The notes under the pieces were generated by a model that was not told where the DNA came from, ran no database searches, and saw nothing but the letters and a program-made list of their open reading frames with translations. A stretch of 64,000 nt of DNA from Lachnospiraceae bacterium (lineage in GTDB: Bacteria; Bacillota; Clostridia; Lachnospirales; Lachnospiraceae), in NCBI GenBank assembly GCA_017542245.1, contig JAFXXN010000003.1:1-64000 (forward strand), read 5' to 3'. Position numbers and translations under genes: made by a program. Positions 16,996 to 25,857 of the stretch are shown in pieces; within the stretch, counting starts at the first letter, position 1; every line of letters starts with the position of its first letter.

Positions 16996-17072
16996 ATTGC
17001 CCTCCTGGTCCTCTAGATCCTTTAATTTTTCCCCGGGTCACTTTATAATAATAAAGAATATCCCCGGCCCAG

Positions 17073-17936
17073 CTAATAGAATGTCTTGACAACCTGTCCT
17101 ATTATCAGATCCCATCCGTCTGCCACTACAAAAAGAAGAATCTTGAACGGCATCGAAATAGTCGTTGGCGGAAGCATCATCATACCCATTGACATAAGGG
17201 TTGAAGCTACAACCATATCTATTATCAAAAATGGTATATATATCAAAAATCCGATTATGAAAGCAATTCTTAATTCACTTATGATAAAGGCCGGAATAAG
17301 AACATTAGTCGGAACATCATCCCTGGTATTGACTTCTTCTATTCCCGCTATATCCAAGAACAGCTGAAGGTCTTTTTCCCCACCGTCCATCTGTTCAAAC
17401 ATAAATTCCCTGATAGGCTGCATGCCAAGTTCAAGCGCCTGTTCGGTAGTTATTTCACCTCTGTTCAGAGGAGTAATTGCCGTATCATATACTTTGTCCA
17501 GTGTGGGAGCCATAATAAAATATGTCAGAAAAAGAGCAAGCCCCACGAGCACCTGGTTCGGCGGCGTAGTCTGTGTACCGACGGCTGTCCGGACAAAATG
17601 CAGAACTATAACTATCCTTGTAAACGATGTCAGCATGATCAGAATTGAAGGTGCAAGCGCTATTACCGTCAAAACCAAAAGTATCTGAAGAGTAGCCGAA
17701 AGAGAGCTGTTATCGTCCCCATCAAAGCGGAACGTCAAGCCCCCTAAATCGCCTTCTATATAATCTTTGCCTGTGTCTGTATCTTCATTCGGATCAGAAG
17801 CATTTCGCTCTATATTATCAGTTGCCCCCGCACTTATCGGAGCACGACAAATAGAGGTTAACACGCACATTATTGTAAGAATAAGCCCAAACACTAATGT
17901 TTTTAAAAGCTTTTTCTTCGCAACTGCTTCAATCAT
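17073..17936 (-). CDS. fliP: Flagellar export apparatus protein FliP
   Basis: 287 residues. A cleavable-type signal peptide (about 1-38), a short polar segment, then four membrane helices. [21 protein letters not shown] and the C-terminal [20 protein letters not shown] are diagnostic of FliP. Five FliP subunits form the core of the gate. The start has no alternative in frame. Confidence 0.95.
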   Translation of the reverse strand: MIEAVAKKKLLKTLVFGLILTIMCVLTSICRAPISAGATDNIERNASDPNEDTDTGKDYIEGDLGGLTFRFDGDDNSSLSATLQILLVLTVIALAPSILIMLTSFTRIVIVLHFVRTAVGTQTTPPNQVLVGLALFLTYFIMAPTLDKVYDTAITPLNRGEITTEQALELGMQPIREFMFEQMDGGEKDLQLFLDIAGIEEVNTRDDVPTNVLIPAFIISELRIAFIIGFLIYIPFLIIDMVVASTLMSMGMMMLPPTTISMPFKILLFVVADGWDLIIGQVVKTFY

Positions 17937-17998
17937 GCTATCAACCTTTACTTGAAAAAATCATATATGTGTTATTATATTACAATTTTTTGAAAAAG

Positions 17999-18427
17999 TC
18001 ACTCTTTTTCTTTGTCAGAATCGGAAATTTCAGTATTTTCTTCCTTATTTTTCTTGTTTACCATATCAGTAATAATATCTTTAAATTTTTTTTCGGAAAC
18101 TTCCGGAGGAAAATACTTTATATCTTCCTTTTTCATCTCACATATGAGAGAAATCTGTTCCTTTGTAACCGCTATACAAAAGTAGCGTTCCCCGATTTTA
18201 ACAATCTGAAGAAACTTATTAGGTGTCACCCGGAAAACATCTATACTTTTAAAGTTGGAATTCTTTCCGCCAATCTGTTTTTTTCCGATAAACTTTGTGG
18301 TAAAATAACTTGCTGCTATGATAAGGGCACAAAGTATGATCAATCCTATAAGCTTCAGGATGCTTTTAAACCCGCCCGAATCATTGTTCAGGAAATCCGT
18401 AGCGGCAAATATCACATTATAAGGCAT
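17999..18427 (-). CDS. fliO: Flagellar biosynthesis protein FliO
   Basis: 142 residues: a short extracellular N-terminus, one membrane helix (about 22-46) and a cytosolic domain with the FliO pattern (SIDVFRVTPNKFLQIVKIG), ending in a charged Lys/Glu tail. FliO stabilises the FliP ring during assembly. The ATG is directly adjacent to the fliY stop codon. In B. subtilis cheY stands between fliY and fliO (fliZ); here there is no space for it. Confidence 0.85.
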   Translation of the reverse strand: MPYNVIFAATDFLNNDSGGFKSILKLIGLIILCALIIAASYFTTKFIGKKQIGGKNSNFKSIDVFRVTPNKFLQIVKIGERYFCIAVTKEQISLICEMKKEDIKYFPPEVSEKKFKDIITDMVNKKNKEENTEISDSDKEKE

Positions 18428-19660
18428 TTATTTTATAACCTCTGTAACCTTTATACCAAAAGTTTCCTCTATTACCACAACTTCACCCTTTGCAACAAAT
18501 TTACCGTTTACAAGCACATCTATCGGCTCTCCTGCCAAACGGTTCAGTTCTATAATAGTTCCCGGAGCAAAATCCAATATTTCTTTTATAGTCTTACTTG
18601 TCCTGCCCAGTTCCGCAGTAACTTCAAGCGGAACATCAAGGAGCAGATCTATATTTTCAGTCTTTAACAGAGGATTGTTCATCTCTGCAAACGGCTGGAA
18701 CTGAACAGGTGCGATATTTACATTCTGTACCGGTGCTGCCATATACGGAACAGCTTCCTGTGGCTGTGCATACATTCCCTGCTGCGGCTGGAATCCCATA
18801 TTCTGTGCATACATAGCCTGGTTTGGGAATGCCTGCTGCGGCTGTGTGTACATTCCCGGAGCTGCAGACGGCTGTGCAGGAGAAGGTGCGGCCGATGGAG
18901 CCGGTTTCGGTTCAGGTGCTTCCTTTACCGGAGCGGAAGTCCCGCCGGATGACGGCGAAGGATCAACCATGCTCACAAACTGATTATATATATCCTTTGC
19001 AAAATCAAAGGAATACATCTGCATTATCTCACTGTTGATCAGATCGCCTATTTCCATCTTAAACGTAACCTTAACAAAAGAACCTGTAAGGAATTCCGCT
19101 ATATCGGTGGCGTTCATTATCTCCGTAAGTTTAACAAGAGACGCTGTAGGCGGTGAAATATCTATCTTTTTATTCAGCATGGAGGACATGGAAGTTGAAG
19201 CAGATCCCATCATCTGATTCATAGCTTCTCCGATAGCGCTCAAATGAAGATCTGTCAGTTCTCCTCCAATATTTGTACCATCTCCGCCCATCATAAGGTC
19301 AGTGATGATCTTAACATCATTTTCTTTTAATATTAATATATTATTTCCATCCAGACCGGAAGTATAATATACTTGGATAAATACGCACGGATCCTGGTAC
19401 TCGCTCATCAACCCATCCCAAGTAGCATAAGTAACCTTAGGAGTCGTAATATTTACCTTCTGGTTAAGGAGCGACGAGAGCGTGGTCGCTGCAGTACCCA
19501 TACTTATATTTGAAATCTCGCCTATGGCGTCTTTTTCTATATCAGATAAATCTCCCTGAGGCGCAGCCTCAACTGCCGGTGCAGGTTCCGGATCCGATGA
19601 AGGTCCGTTCATACTGTTTAGCAGGGCATTTATTTCTTCCTGTGAAAGCATGCCATCCAT
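18428..19660 (-). CDS. fliY: Flagellar switch protein and CheY-P phosphatase FliY
   Basis: 410 residues. Order: an N-terminal CheY-P binding peptide (MLSQEEINALL), a CheC-like phosphatase domain (about 38-230) with both active sites intact (Asp44-Glu48-Asn51 and Ser141-Glu145-Asn148), a Pro/Gln/Met/Ala-rich linker (about 235-325) and a C-terminal FliN domain (about 330-408). It is part of the C-ring and removes phosphate from CheY-P at the motor. It overlaps fliM by one base. Confidence 0.95.
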   Translation of the reverse strand: MDGMLSQEEINALLNSMNGPSSDPEPAPAVEAAPQGDLSDIEKDAIGEISNISMGTAATTLSSLLNQKVNITTPKVTYATWDGLMSEYQDPCVFIQVYYTSGLDGNNILILKENDVKIITDLMMGGDGTNIGGELTDLHLSAIGEAMNQMMGSASTSMSSMLNKKIDISPPTASLVKLTEIMNATDIAEFLTGSFVKVTFKMEIGDLINSEIMQMYSFDFAKDIYNQFVSMVDPSPSSGGTSAPVKEAPEPKPAPSAAPSPAQPSAAPGMYTQPQQAFPNQAMYAQNMGFQPQQGMYAQPQEAVPYMAAPVQNVNIAPVQFQPFAEMNNPLLKTENIDLLLDVPLEVTAELGRTSKTIKEILDFAPGTIIELNRLAGEPIDVLVNGKFVAKGEVVVIEETFGIKVTEVIK

Positions 19661-20643
19661 CAGCTATCTTCCTCCTTTATCACCTGTGATATCTTAACTG
19701 CATAAGAATCTGAGGATGTTCCCGGAAGTGCAAAGAACTTTTTCATATTCCCCACATATACTCCAAGTTCATCATTTACCTTGGTATTCAGCTTGATAAT
19801 ATCACCTTTCTGGATATTAACGAAATCTTTTACGGAAATCGTGCTTCTTCCAAGCTCAGCTTTTACCGGAACACGTGCCCTGGCTATCGCCACCTCGATA
19901 AGTTCCCTGTCAACATTTTTATCAACACCCCTGACGGTTGAATACCAGTATTTTGTATTCAGCTTATCTATAACCGGCTCCAGTACATCATACGGCATAC
20001 AGACATTTATCATGCCCTCAACATTTCCTATCCTCATATTCATGGTAATGATAGCTGACATCTCACTGGGGGATATGATCTGGGCAAACTGTGAATTTGT
20101 CTCTATTCTCTGCAACCGTGCCTCCAGCTTAACCACATTTGTCCAAGGTTCTGCCAGCAGATTCACGCATACTATCATAATTCTTTCAATAATTGCCAGC
20201 TCTATTTCGGAAAACTCTCTCGATTTCTCCAAGGGTGTTCCCAAACCTCCGAGCATTCTGTCTACTATAGTATAGCCGATCTTTTCAGCCATTTCTATAA
20301 TGATATTGCCGGTCAGGGGAGAGAAATCTATTATTCCGAGAAGAACCGGGTTGGACAGCGAGTTAGTAAACTCCTGATAAATAGTGGCTTCGGCATTCAC
20401 AAGCTCAACCTGCACATTTTTGCGAAGATATGCGGGAAGCGATGTCGAAAGCAGACGGCTGTAATGCTCAAATATTATCTCCAAAGTTCTTAAATGTTCC
20501 TTGGAAAACTTTGAAGGACGGTTAAAATCATAATTTTTGACCGTTTTTTCATCGGAACCCTTTATATCACTGGCATCCAATTCTCCGTTGCTGAGAGCCG
20601 CTAACAGGTTATCTATCTCGTTTTGGGATAATACATCACCCAT
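19660..20643 (-). CDS. fliM: Flagellar motor switch protein FliM
   Basis: 327 residues: an N-terminal CheY-binding peptide (LSQNEIDNLLAAL), a middle domain (about 45-230) with the family's GGxG-type motif (MLGGLGTP), and a C-terminal FliN-like domain. It binds CheY-P and sets rotation direction. The intact CheY-binding peptide, like that of FliY, argues that a CheY is encoded elsewhere. Confidence 0.95.
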   Translation of the reverse strand: MGDVLSQNEIDNLLAALSNGELDASDIKGSDEKTVKNYDFNRPSKFSKEHLRTLEIIFEHYSRLLSTSLPAYLRKNVQVELVNAEATIYQEFTNSLSNPVLLGIIDFSPLTGNIIIEMAEKIGYTIVDRMLGGLGTPLEKSREFSEIELAIIERIMIVCVNLLAEPWTNVVKLEARLQRIETNSQFAQIISPSEMSAIITMNMRIGNVEGMINVCMPYDVLEPVIDKLNTKYWYSTVRGVDKNVDRELIEVAIARARVPVKAELGRSTISVKDFVNIQKGDIIKLNTKVNDELGVYVGNMKKFFALPGTSSDSYAVKISQVIKEEDS

Positions 20644-20653
20644 AGCTTACCTC

Positions 20654-21169
20654 CTACTGAATCAGGTAATCCACAGTAACATCAACAATAAACTTTGAAT
20701 TAAACAATGTCTGAATATCGGTAAGGATCTTTTCCTTAATGGTCTTTTTGGTTTCCGGATTAGCCAGTTCTTCATTATTATAACTTGAAACATGAGTCTT
20801 GATTATAGATACTATATCGCTCTTCATTGTCTCAACCTTAGGGTTCAGCTTCGCATAATCATCATCGGCATTATTTATCGTAAGGCTTGCCGAAATCTTT
20901 GCATAGTGAGCCTTTCCGTCAGTTCCGGAAGCAACATTGGTAGTCATATCCTCAATATCATACTTTTCGATGTTTTCTATATCATAAGTATTGTTTATAT
21001 CCTGAGGAAGGGGTGACTCAAGCTCCAGATCAATGATCTGAAGTATCCTGGTAATCAGGGTATCGGTTCTCTGTGCATTAGGAACAACCGTAAACACAAT
21101 ATACGCACTAAGGGTAAGATTTACGATACAAAGTATAAGTACCAGTATCGTGAGCATGTTTTTCTTCAT
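20654..21169 (-). CDS. fliL: Flagellar basal body-associated protein FliL
   Basis: 171 residues: a short cytosolic start, one membrane helix (about 6-28) and a periplasm-side domain ending TLFNSKFIVDVTVDYLIQ, typical of FliL. It supports stator function near the motor. Position between motB and fliM is usual for clostridial operons. Confidence 0.88.
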   Translation of the reverse strand: MKKNMLTILVLILCIVNLTLSAYIVFTVVPNAQRTDTLITRILQIIDLELESPLPQDINNTYDIENIEKYDIEDMTTNVASGTDGKAHYAKISASLTINNADDDYAKLNPKVETMKSDIVSIIKTHVSSYNNEELANPETKKTIKEKILTDIQTLFNSKFIVDVTVDYLIQ

Positions 21170-21212
21170 GATTTATCTGCCTTTCGAATATTTTTTCCCG
21201 CTCCTTATCTGT

Positions 21213-22124
21213 TTATTTAGAGCTTAAAGAATTATATATACGTATTTCTATCCTTCTGTTTCTTGCTCTGCCTTCTGCAGTCGAATTAGTGTCTATAGGA
21301 TCATATTCTCCGCGTCCGGTCCACGATATGCGGTTTACATCGATACCTTTCTCATTGATAAGATAATGAGCCGCACTGATCGCACGTGCCGAAGAAAGAA
21401 TGTCGTTACTTTCATATTTCGACGACTTCATGGGAATATTATCAGTATGTCCGATAACCTGAACGTCATGTTTTGAGTAAACCTTCAGGATGTCGCCGAC
21501 CTTTGACATAAGCGGTAAGCTTTCAGACTTTAAGTCTGCCTTTCCTGAATCAAAAAGTACAGATCCGTTAATTGTCAGCTCAACATATTTTCCGTTGACA
21601 TCCATACCTACTTCCATCAATCCGCTTATATTGTAACGTTCTGTCATCTCAGAGATGGCATCAAGCATCTCGGTAGTTTCTTTTCTGTTAGCTGCTTCGA
21701 GTTCTTTCTCTAGATCTCCCTCGCCGGTCTTTGTTTCTTCCTTCTGTCCTTCACCCGACTGTTTTTCCGGCGTATTACCGTCGCCTTCACCGTTATCCCC
21801 GGTCTGCTGGCTTGGATTATCCCTAATGTCTTCGCCGCTGTCCTCGGATTTCTGGCCGAGAGAAGCATAATACTCATCCAGATTTGAAAGCTGTGTAGTT
21901 CCCATTCCAACCAGTGTTCCGTCACCGATTGAAGTACTTCCGTCATTAAAAACACTGAAAGCACTCGTCATTGAGGCTACAACTTCTTCCCATTTATTTG
22001 CATCAACGCTTGACATTGAGAACAGAAGAACGAAAAAGCAAAGCAGAAGGTTCATAAGATCCGAAAACGTCGCCATCCAGGCGGGCGACCCTTTAGGCGG
22101 ATCATCCTGCTTCTTTTTAGCCAT
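21213..22124 (-). CDS. motB: Flagellar stator protein MotB
   Basis: 303 residues: a basic N-terminus, a membrane helix with the proton-binding Asp22 (ATFSDLMNLLLCFFVLLFS), a long acidic Gly/Glu/Gln linker (about 90-145) and an OmpA-type peptidoglycan-binding domain (VIGHTDNIPM, then SSARAISAA). The channel residue context (Asp, no added polar residues) fits a proton- rather than sodium-driven stator, but this is weak evidence. The start overlaps the motA stop by one base. Confidence 0.95.
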   Translation of the reverse strand: MAKKKQDDPPKGSPAWMATFSDLMNLLLCFFVLLFSMSSVDANKWEEVVASMTSAFSVFNDGSTSIGDGTLVGMGTTQLSNLDEYYASLGQKSEDSGEDIRDNPSQQTGDNGEGDGNTPEKQSGEGQKEETKTGEGDLEKELEAANRKETTEMLDAISEMTERYNISGLMEVGMDVNGKYVELTINGSVLFDSGKADLKSESLPLMSKVGDILKVYSKHDVQVIGHTDNIPMKSSKYESNDILSSARAISAAHYLINEKGIDVNRISWTGRGEYDPIDTNSTAEGRARNRRIEIRIYNSLSSK

Positions 22125-22933
22125 TATTCTTCACCACCTTCATTTGAAGAGAAGTTAGCTCTTGCTTCAGGTGTAAGGAAGGACTTAAGTTTTTCTTCGA
22201 TAACTCTCGGGTTTTCACCTGCCTGTATAGAAAGAAGACCTTCCACCATAACTTCCTTCATCTGTATTTCCTTATCGTTGGTTGATTTCAGTTTTGTAGC
22301 AGTAGGTGTACAGATCCAGTTTGCAAGAACTGATCCGTAGAATGTTGTAACAAGCGCTACCGCCATGGAAGGACCTACGGTACTAACGTCAGAAAGGTTT
22401 CCTAACATGTTGATAAGTCCGATAAGGGTACCGATCATACCCCAAGCAGGTCCCATGGATCCAAGGTTCTCCCAGAACGAAACGTTACCCTTATGTCGAG
22501 TCTCTATACATGACAGTTCTGTTTCCATGATAGACCGTACCAGTTCCGGATCCGTACCGTCTACAATAAGCAGCACACCTTTTTTCATAAACTCATCTTC
22601 TATACTGCCTGCTGCTTCTTCAAGTGCCAAAAGTCCTTCTTTACGTGCTATATTTGACAGATCGATGATTGATTTTATAGTTTCTTCTTCATTTAGGTTA
22701 ACTTTTTTCAGATTAAGCGTAAATGTCTTAAGGCTTTTAACGAACTCTCCGGGACTACCTGACATAGCCATTGTTGCCATGAATGCTCCACCGAAGGTAA
22801 TAAGCAAAGAAGGTACGTCAACAAATGCTTTTACTGCCGCAAAATTAACAGAAAAAGTATTAGCATCAAATACCATACCGAATATCATTAGTAAAAAGGC
22901 TGCCACAAGGCCTATTAACGTCGCTAAATCCAA
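22124..22933 (-). CDS. motA: Flagellar stator protein MotA
   Basis: 269 residues, four membrane helices, with the cytosolic loop that contacts FliG between helices 2 and 3 and the family motif ENLGSMGPAWGMIGTLIGL. Forms the stator with MotB. The motAB pair is inside the fla/che operon, unlike in B. subtilis, where it is a separate locus. The start follows an AAGGTGG-like site. Confidence 0.95.
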   Translation of the reverse strand: MDLATLIGLVAAFLLMIFGMVFDANTFSVNFAAVKAFVDVPSLLITFGGAFMATMAMSGSPGEFVKSLKTFTLNLKKVNLNEEETIKSIIDLSNIARKEGLLALEEAAGSIEDEFMKKGVLLIVDGTDPELVRSIMETELSCIETRHKGNVSFWENLGSMGPAWGMIGTLIGLINMLGNLSDVSTVGPSMAVALVTTFYGSVLANWICTPTATKLKSTNDKEIQMKEVMVEGLLSIQAGENPRVIEEKLKSFLTPEARANFSSNEGGEE

Positions 22934-22966
22934 AATAACACCACCTTAATATGTGAATTTTCTGAA

Positions 22967-23176
22967 TTAATCTATCTCTTCATTCAATATATATTTCTGA
23001 AAAATTTCCTGCTTATACAATTTTACTAAATTTTTTATCTTTTGTCTACTTTCTTTGACAATTATTTTTTTTCCAGTTGTTAAAGTTATAACGGTTTCCG
23101 GAATCTCGTCCAAAGTTTCGATCAAATCTGAGTTTATAGTTATCTCCCGGCCGTCAATTTTTGTCACATCTATCAT
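22967..23176 (-). CDS. flbD: Flagellar protein FlbD (SwrD-like)
   Basis: 69 residues from the ATG at 23176, where homology to FlbD begins (MIDVTKIDGREITINSDLIE, later TLTTGKKIIVKES). The longer reading frame to 23260 would run through a strong hairpin and is rejected. The only Shine-Dalgarno-like GGGAG is 12-13 bases upstream, further than usual. SwrD of B. subtilis raises stator power, which fits the position directly before motA. A TATAAT overlaps the start codon (see the candidate promoter). Confidence 0.85.
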   Translation of the reverse strand: MIDVTKIDGREITINSDLIETLDEIPETVITLTTGKKIIVKESRQKIKNLVKLYKQEIFQKYILNEEID

Positions 23177-23203
23177 TATAACAGTTATTCTCCCAATTAG
23201 CAA
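23175..23203 (-). promoter_or_regulatory. Candidate internal promoter at the flbD start
   Basis: On the minus strand TTGCTA (about 23198-23203) and a consensus TATAAT (23175-23180) are 17 bases apart. The -10 box shares two bases with the flbD ATG, so a transcript from here would begin inside flbD and could serve motA/motB and the genes after them. Together with the hairpin just upstream this would separate hook from stator expression. Sequence match only; it may be fortuitous. Confidence 0.35.
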
Positions 23204-23229
23204 ATAGATATTTTTAAAAACGCCAAACA

Positions 23230-23253
23230 CCGACAGCGGTTTCCCGCTGTCGG
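23230..23253 (-). terminator. GNRA-loop hairpin between flgE and flbD
   Basis: Perfect 10-bp GC-rich arms (23230-23239, 23244-23253) with the loop GAAA on the minus strand, a GNRA tetraloop. Downstream in the direction of transcription the sequence is TGTTTGGCGTTTTT, so T-rich but not a clean T-run. It lies inside the operon, 73 bases after the flgE stop. It may be a partial terminator or an RNA-stability element that makes flgE more abundant than downstream genes. Confidence 0.6.
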
Positions 23254-23326
23254 CCAACATGCTCCAAGTGTATTTTCATATACCCGCAGCAGATCCGGAA
23301 AATTCTTTTATCCTAACGGATTAAGC

Positions 23327-24817
23327 TTATCGTTTAAGATTTATAAGCTCTTCCAAAAGGGTATCTGAAGTCGTAATGACTCTCGAATTTGCCTGGAATC
23401 CACGCTGAGTGGTTATTATAGATGTAAATTCGGTAGAAAGGTCAACATTCGACATTTCAAGAACACCGGTTGTCATCTTTCCGCCAACTGTATTGATATC
23501 TTCTCCGATACCGTTAAATTCTCCTGAGTTCATGGTTGCAAGGAACAGGCTGTTACCTGCTGCCTCAAGACCTGCAGGATTTTCAAACGAAGCTACTGCG
23601 ATCTGGCAAAGGAGCTTCTTGTCTCCGTTATCATATGAACCATATATCCTGCCGGCAGAATCTACAGCCAGGCCGGTCATGGTTCCCTTAGGCTTTCCTG
23701 CACCGGTACCGTCTTCAAGCGATCCTCTGATTGCTGCAAAACTCGAAGATCCGCTGCTTGCATACATTGTCATTGAAGAAAAGTCACATTTTATCTCTCC
23801 AAACGGTGAAGGATTGTCCGCATCAGATTCTCCGCCTACCATTAATGATACCCACTTGGATCCACTGTCTTCTCCATCTTCACCGATACTTACAAATTTA
23901 CCCGTTTCGGCATCAAATTTCAAAGGCACCGGAGTACCGAGATAATTGTCATCATCATCAAACAGATTAACTTTTCCGGTTTCTGGATCTATCATTGAAT
24001 CATCTACTGAAATATCCTGTCCTCCGAAATTAAAAGTAGTTATTGCGGAGGGTCCGTATGTTCCGTCTTCCTCATTGTACTTTACAAAGATAGATTGTCC
24101 GGTGGAATCAAGAATATCAGTAACGAAAACATTGTAATTACCTTCCGCGCCGTCTTCTCCATCAACTTTTTTAATGCTGACAACCGCCATATAGCTCTGC
24201 CCCAGTTTATCGTAGAACGACATTGTTGTTGTCTTTCCGTGAGGATTTGTGAGCTGTGTATCCTTCTGATCAATATTTCCGATAAAATGGATATCTGTGG
24301 TTCTTGCAGGTGGAACATATGTATTTTCAGCTGACCTTACCCTAAGCTCGGAAACCGTATCATGAACGCATTTGCTGGGATCATTAGGGTCTACCTGCCA
24401 TCCCATTACCTTACAGCCGCCTGTATTACAAAGCAGACCGCTCGCATCGATGGTAAATGCTCCGGCTTTTGTAAAATAATTCTGTACACCGTTATTAACT
24501 ATAAAGAACTGTTCGCCCTCGATCATGATATCAAGAGCATTGTCCGTTCTCTGTGAACCGCCCGATACAGTGACCGTTGTGGAAATAGCAGCTACAGATG
24601 CACCAAGTCCTATCTGTTTTGCATTGATACCTGCGGTACGTGCTTCAGTATTCGGTCCGGAAGCACTGCTTGTTGTCTGATACAGTATATCTGAAAAATT
24701 AACCTGGCTGCTTTTAAATCCGACTGTATTTACGTTAGCGATATTGTTACCTATAACATCCATCTTTGTCTGATGAACTTTAAGTCCGGAAACACCGGAA
24801 TATAATGAACGCATCAT
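23327..24817 (-). CDS. flgE: Flagellar hook protein FlgE
   Basis: 496 residues from the ATG at 24817 (GGAG six bases upstream); the frame extends four codons further without a better site. N-terminal D0 motif MMRSLYSGVSGLKVHQTKM and NNIANVNTVGFKSS, C-terminal GVLEMSNVDLSTEFTSIITTQRGFQANSR, the signature of the rod/hook/distal-rod family; a large variable middle (about 150-400) identifies the hook subunit. No separate flgG or flgF is in the operon. Confidence 0.93.
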   Translation of the reverse strand: MMRSLYSGVSGLKVHQTKMDVIGNNIANVNTVGFKSSQVNFSDILYQTTSSASGPNTEARTAGINAKQIGLGASVAAISTTVTVSGGSQRTDNALDIMIEGEQFFIVNNGVQNYFTKAGAFTIDASGLLCNTGGCKVMGWQVDPNDPSKCVHDTVSELRVRSAENTYVPPARTTDIHFIGNIDQKDTQLTNPHGKTTTMSFYDKLGQSYMAVVSIKKVDGEDGAEGNYNVFVTDILDSTGQSIFVKYNEEDGTYGPSAITTFNFGGQDISVDDSMIDPETGKVNLFDDDDNYLGTPVPLKFDAETGKFVSIGEDGEDSGSKWVSLMVGGESDADNPSPFGEIKCDFSSMTMYASSGSSSFAAIRGSLEDGTGAGKPKGTMTGLAVDSAGRIYGSYDNGDKKLLCQIAVASFENPAGLEAAGNSLFLATMNSGEFNGIGEDINTVGGKMTTGVLEMSNVDLSTEFTSIITTQRGFQANSRVITTSDTLLEELINLKR

Positions 24818-24921
24818 AATAAACTCCAATCTGCAGTTTTTAAACTGCTGTTAAAACTTAACATATGTGGCAGCATCCGGCATTCAGCTGCCTGCGCTCT
24901 CCAATCGGTCCAGCGCTATGT

Positions 24922-25320
24922 TTAAACTATTACTGCTCCGTCAATATTGGTAAAAACCTTGTCTTCATTCTCATCGACTGCGGTAATCACCGTGTTGCTG
25001 TTAACATTTACTATAAAAGCCACATCATCGACCATTATAAGCGATTCTCGGATTCCTTTAAGCCCGGCTTTTTTTACACCGCTTTCAAGTCTCTGCCACT
25101 GAGTATCGGAAAGATCAATATTCCTCTGCTTTAACCGTTCTCCTGCATGCTTTGATATCTTAAGTTCCCCGGGATCCGATAATTTTTTCCTAAGTATGCT
25201 TTCAAAAGAAAGTCCATCTATTTCCTGCTTCTTCGCTTTAAAGTCGGATACGGATATTTTTTCCTTCGTACCTGTTAAGATCGGGGTGGAAGGAAATCTG
25301 TTCATAACATCAATTGCCAT
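24922..25320 (-). CDS. Flagellar operon protein, TIGR02530 family
   Basis: 132 residues, cytoplasmic, containing the family pattern ISKHAGERLKQRNIDLSDTQWQRL and a C-terminal beta part (NVNSNTVITAVDENE). Members lie between flgD and flgE in Firmicutes; their function is not established, though the position suggests hook assembly. It follows flgD by 35 bases, and 105 bases separate it from flgE, a stretch in which I see nothing further. Confidence 0.85.
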   Translation of the reverse strand: MAIDVMNRFPSTPILTGTKEKISVSDFKAKKQEIDGLSFESILRKKLSDPGELKISKHAGERLKQRNIDLSDTQWQRLESGVKKAGLKGIRESLIMVDDVAFIVNVNSNTVITAVDENEDKVFTNIDGAVIV

Positions 25321-25355
25321 CTCATTTTCCTTTCCTTATCACGACAGGTCATAGA

Positions 25356-25832
25356 TTATTCCTCACCCGTATCTTCCGTTTCCTCATAAAGTACAGTATC
25401 ATCAATAACCGAATAAAGTTCTTCATACTTAAAGGTCTGTGTATCGGTTGAAAGTGTGATCCTGCCACCCGAAATATTAACTGATGAGATCTTCCCCTCG
25501 TAATAATTTATGTTTCCGTACGGATCCTTACTCTGAAAGATGCAATATTTTCCGATCAGTGAAAATGCCTGTGACTTCTGTGATTCGCTGCTTAAATTCT
25601 GAAGCTGTTCAAGCTGTGAGAACTGAGCCAGCTGAGCGACATATTCAGTATCATTGTTAGGTTCCATTGGATCCTGATTCTGCATCTGACAAACAAGGAG
25701 CTGTAAAAACGCATCTTTTCCAAGATCAGTGGATCCTTTTCTTGATGCACTGTCTGTTCCGGTAACCGTAGGGATATAATCGAACATTCCGTCAATACCT
25801 GTCTGACCGAAACCTGAAACACCGTTTGCCAT
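25356..25832 (-). CDS. flgD: Flagellar hook assembly (capping) protein FlgD
   Basis: 158 residues. The N-terminal capping motif is clear: LGKDAFLQLLVCQMQNQDPM followed by LAQFSQLEQLQNLS. The C-terminal beta domain is short, as in Bacillus YlxG/FlgD. It guides polymerisation of FlgE and is discarded on completion. It follows fliK by 25 bases. Confidence 0.93.
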   Translation of the reverse strand: MANGVSGFGQTGIDGMFDYIPTVTGTDSASRKGSTDLGKDAFLQLLVCQMQNQDPMEPNNDTEYVAQLAQFSQLEQLQNLSSESQKSQAFSLIGKYCIFQSKDPYGNINYYEGKISSVNISGGRITLSTDTQTFKYEELYSVIDDTVLYEETEDTGEE

Positions 25833-25857
25833 AAATGACTCCTTTCTAAAGTACCTG

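Noticed and set aside
22365-22949. 194-codon plus-strand frame opposite motA
   Set aside because: Antisense shadow of motA; no ribosome site and no recognisable domain.
23177-23260. N-terminal extension of FlbD to 23260
   Set aside because: The extra 28 codons run through the GNRA hairpin and show no family similarity; FlbD begins at the ATG at 23176.
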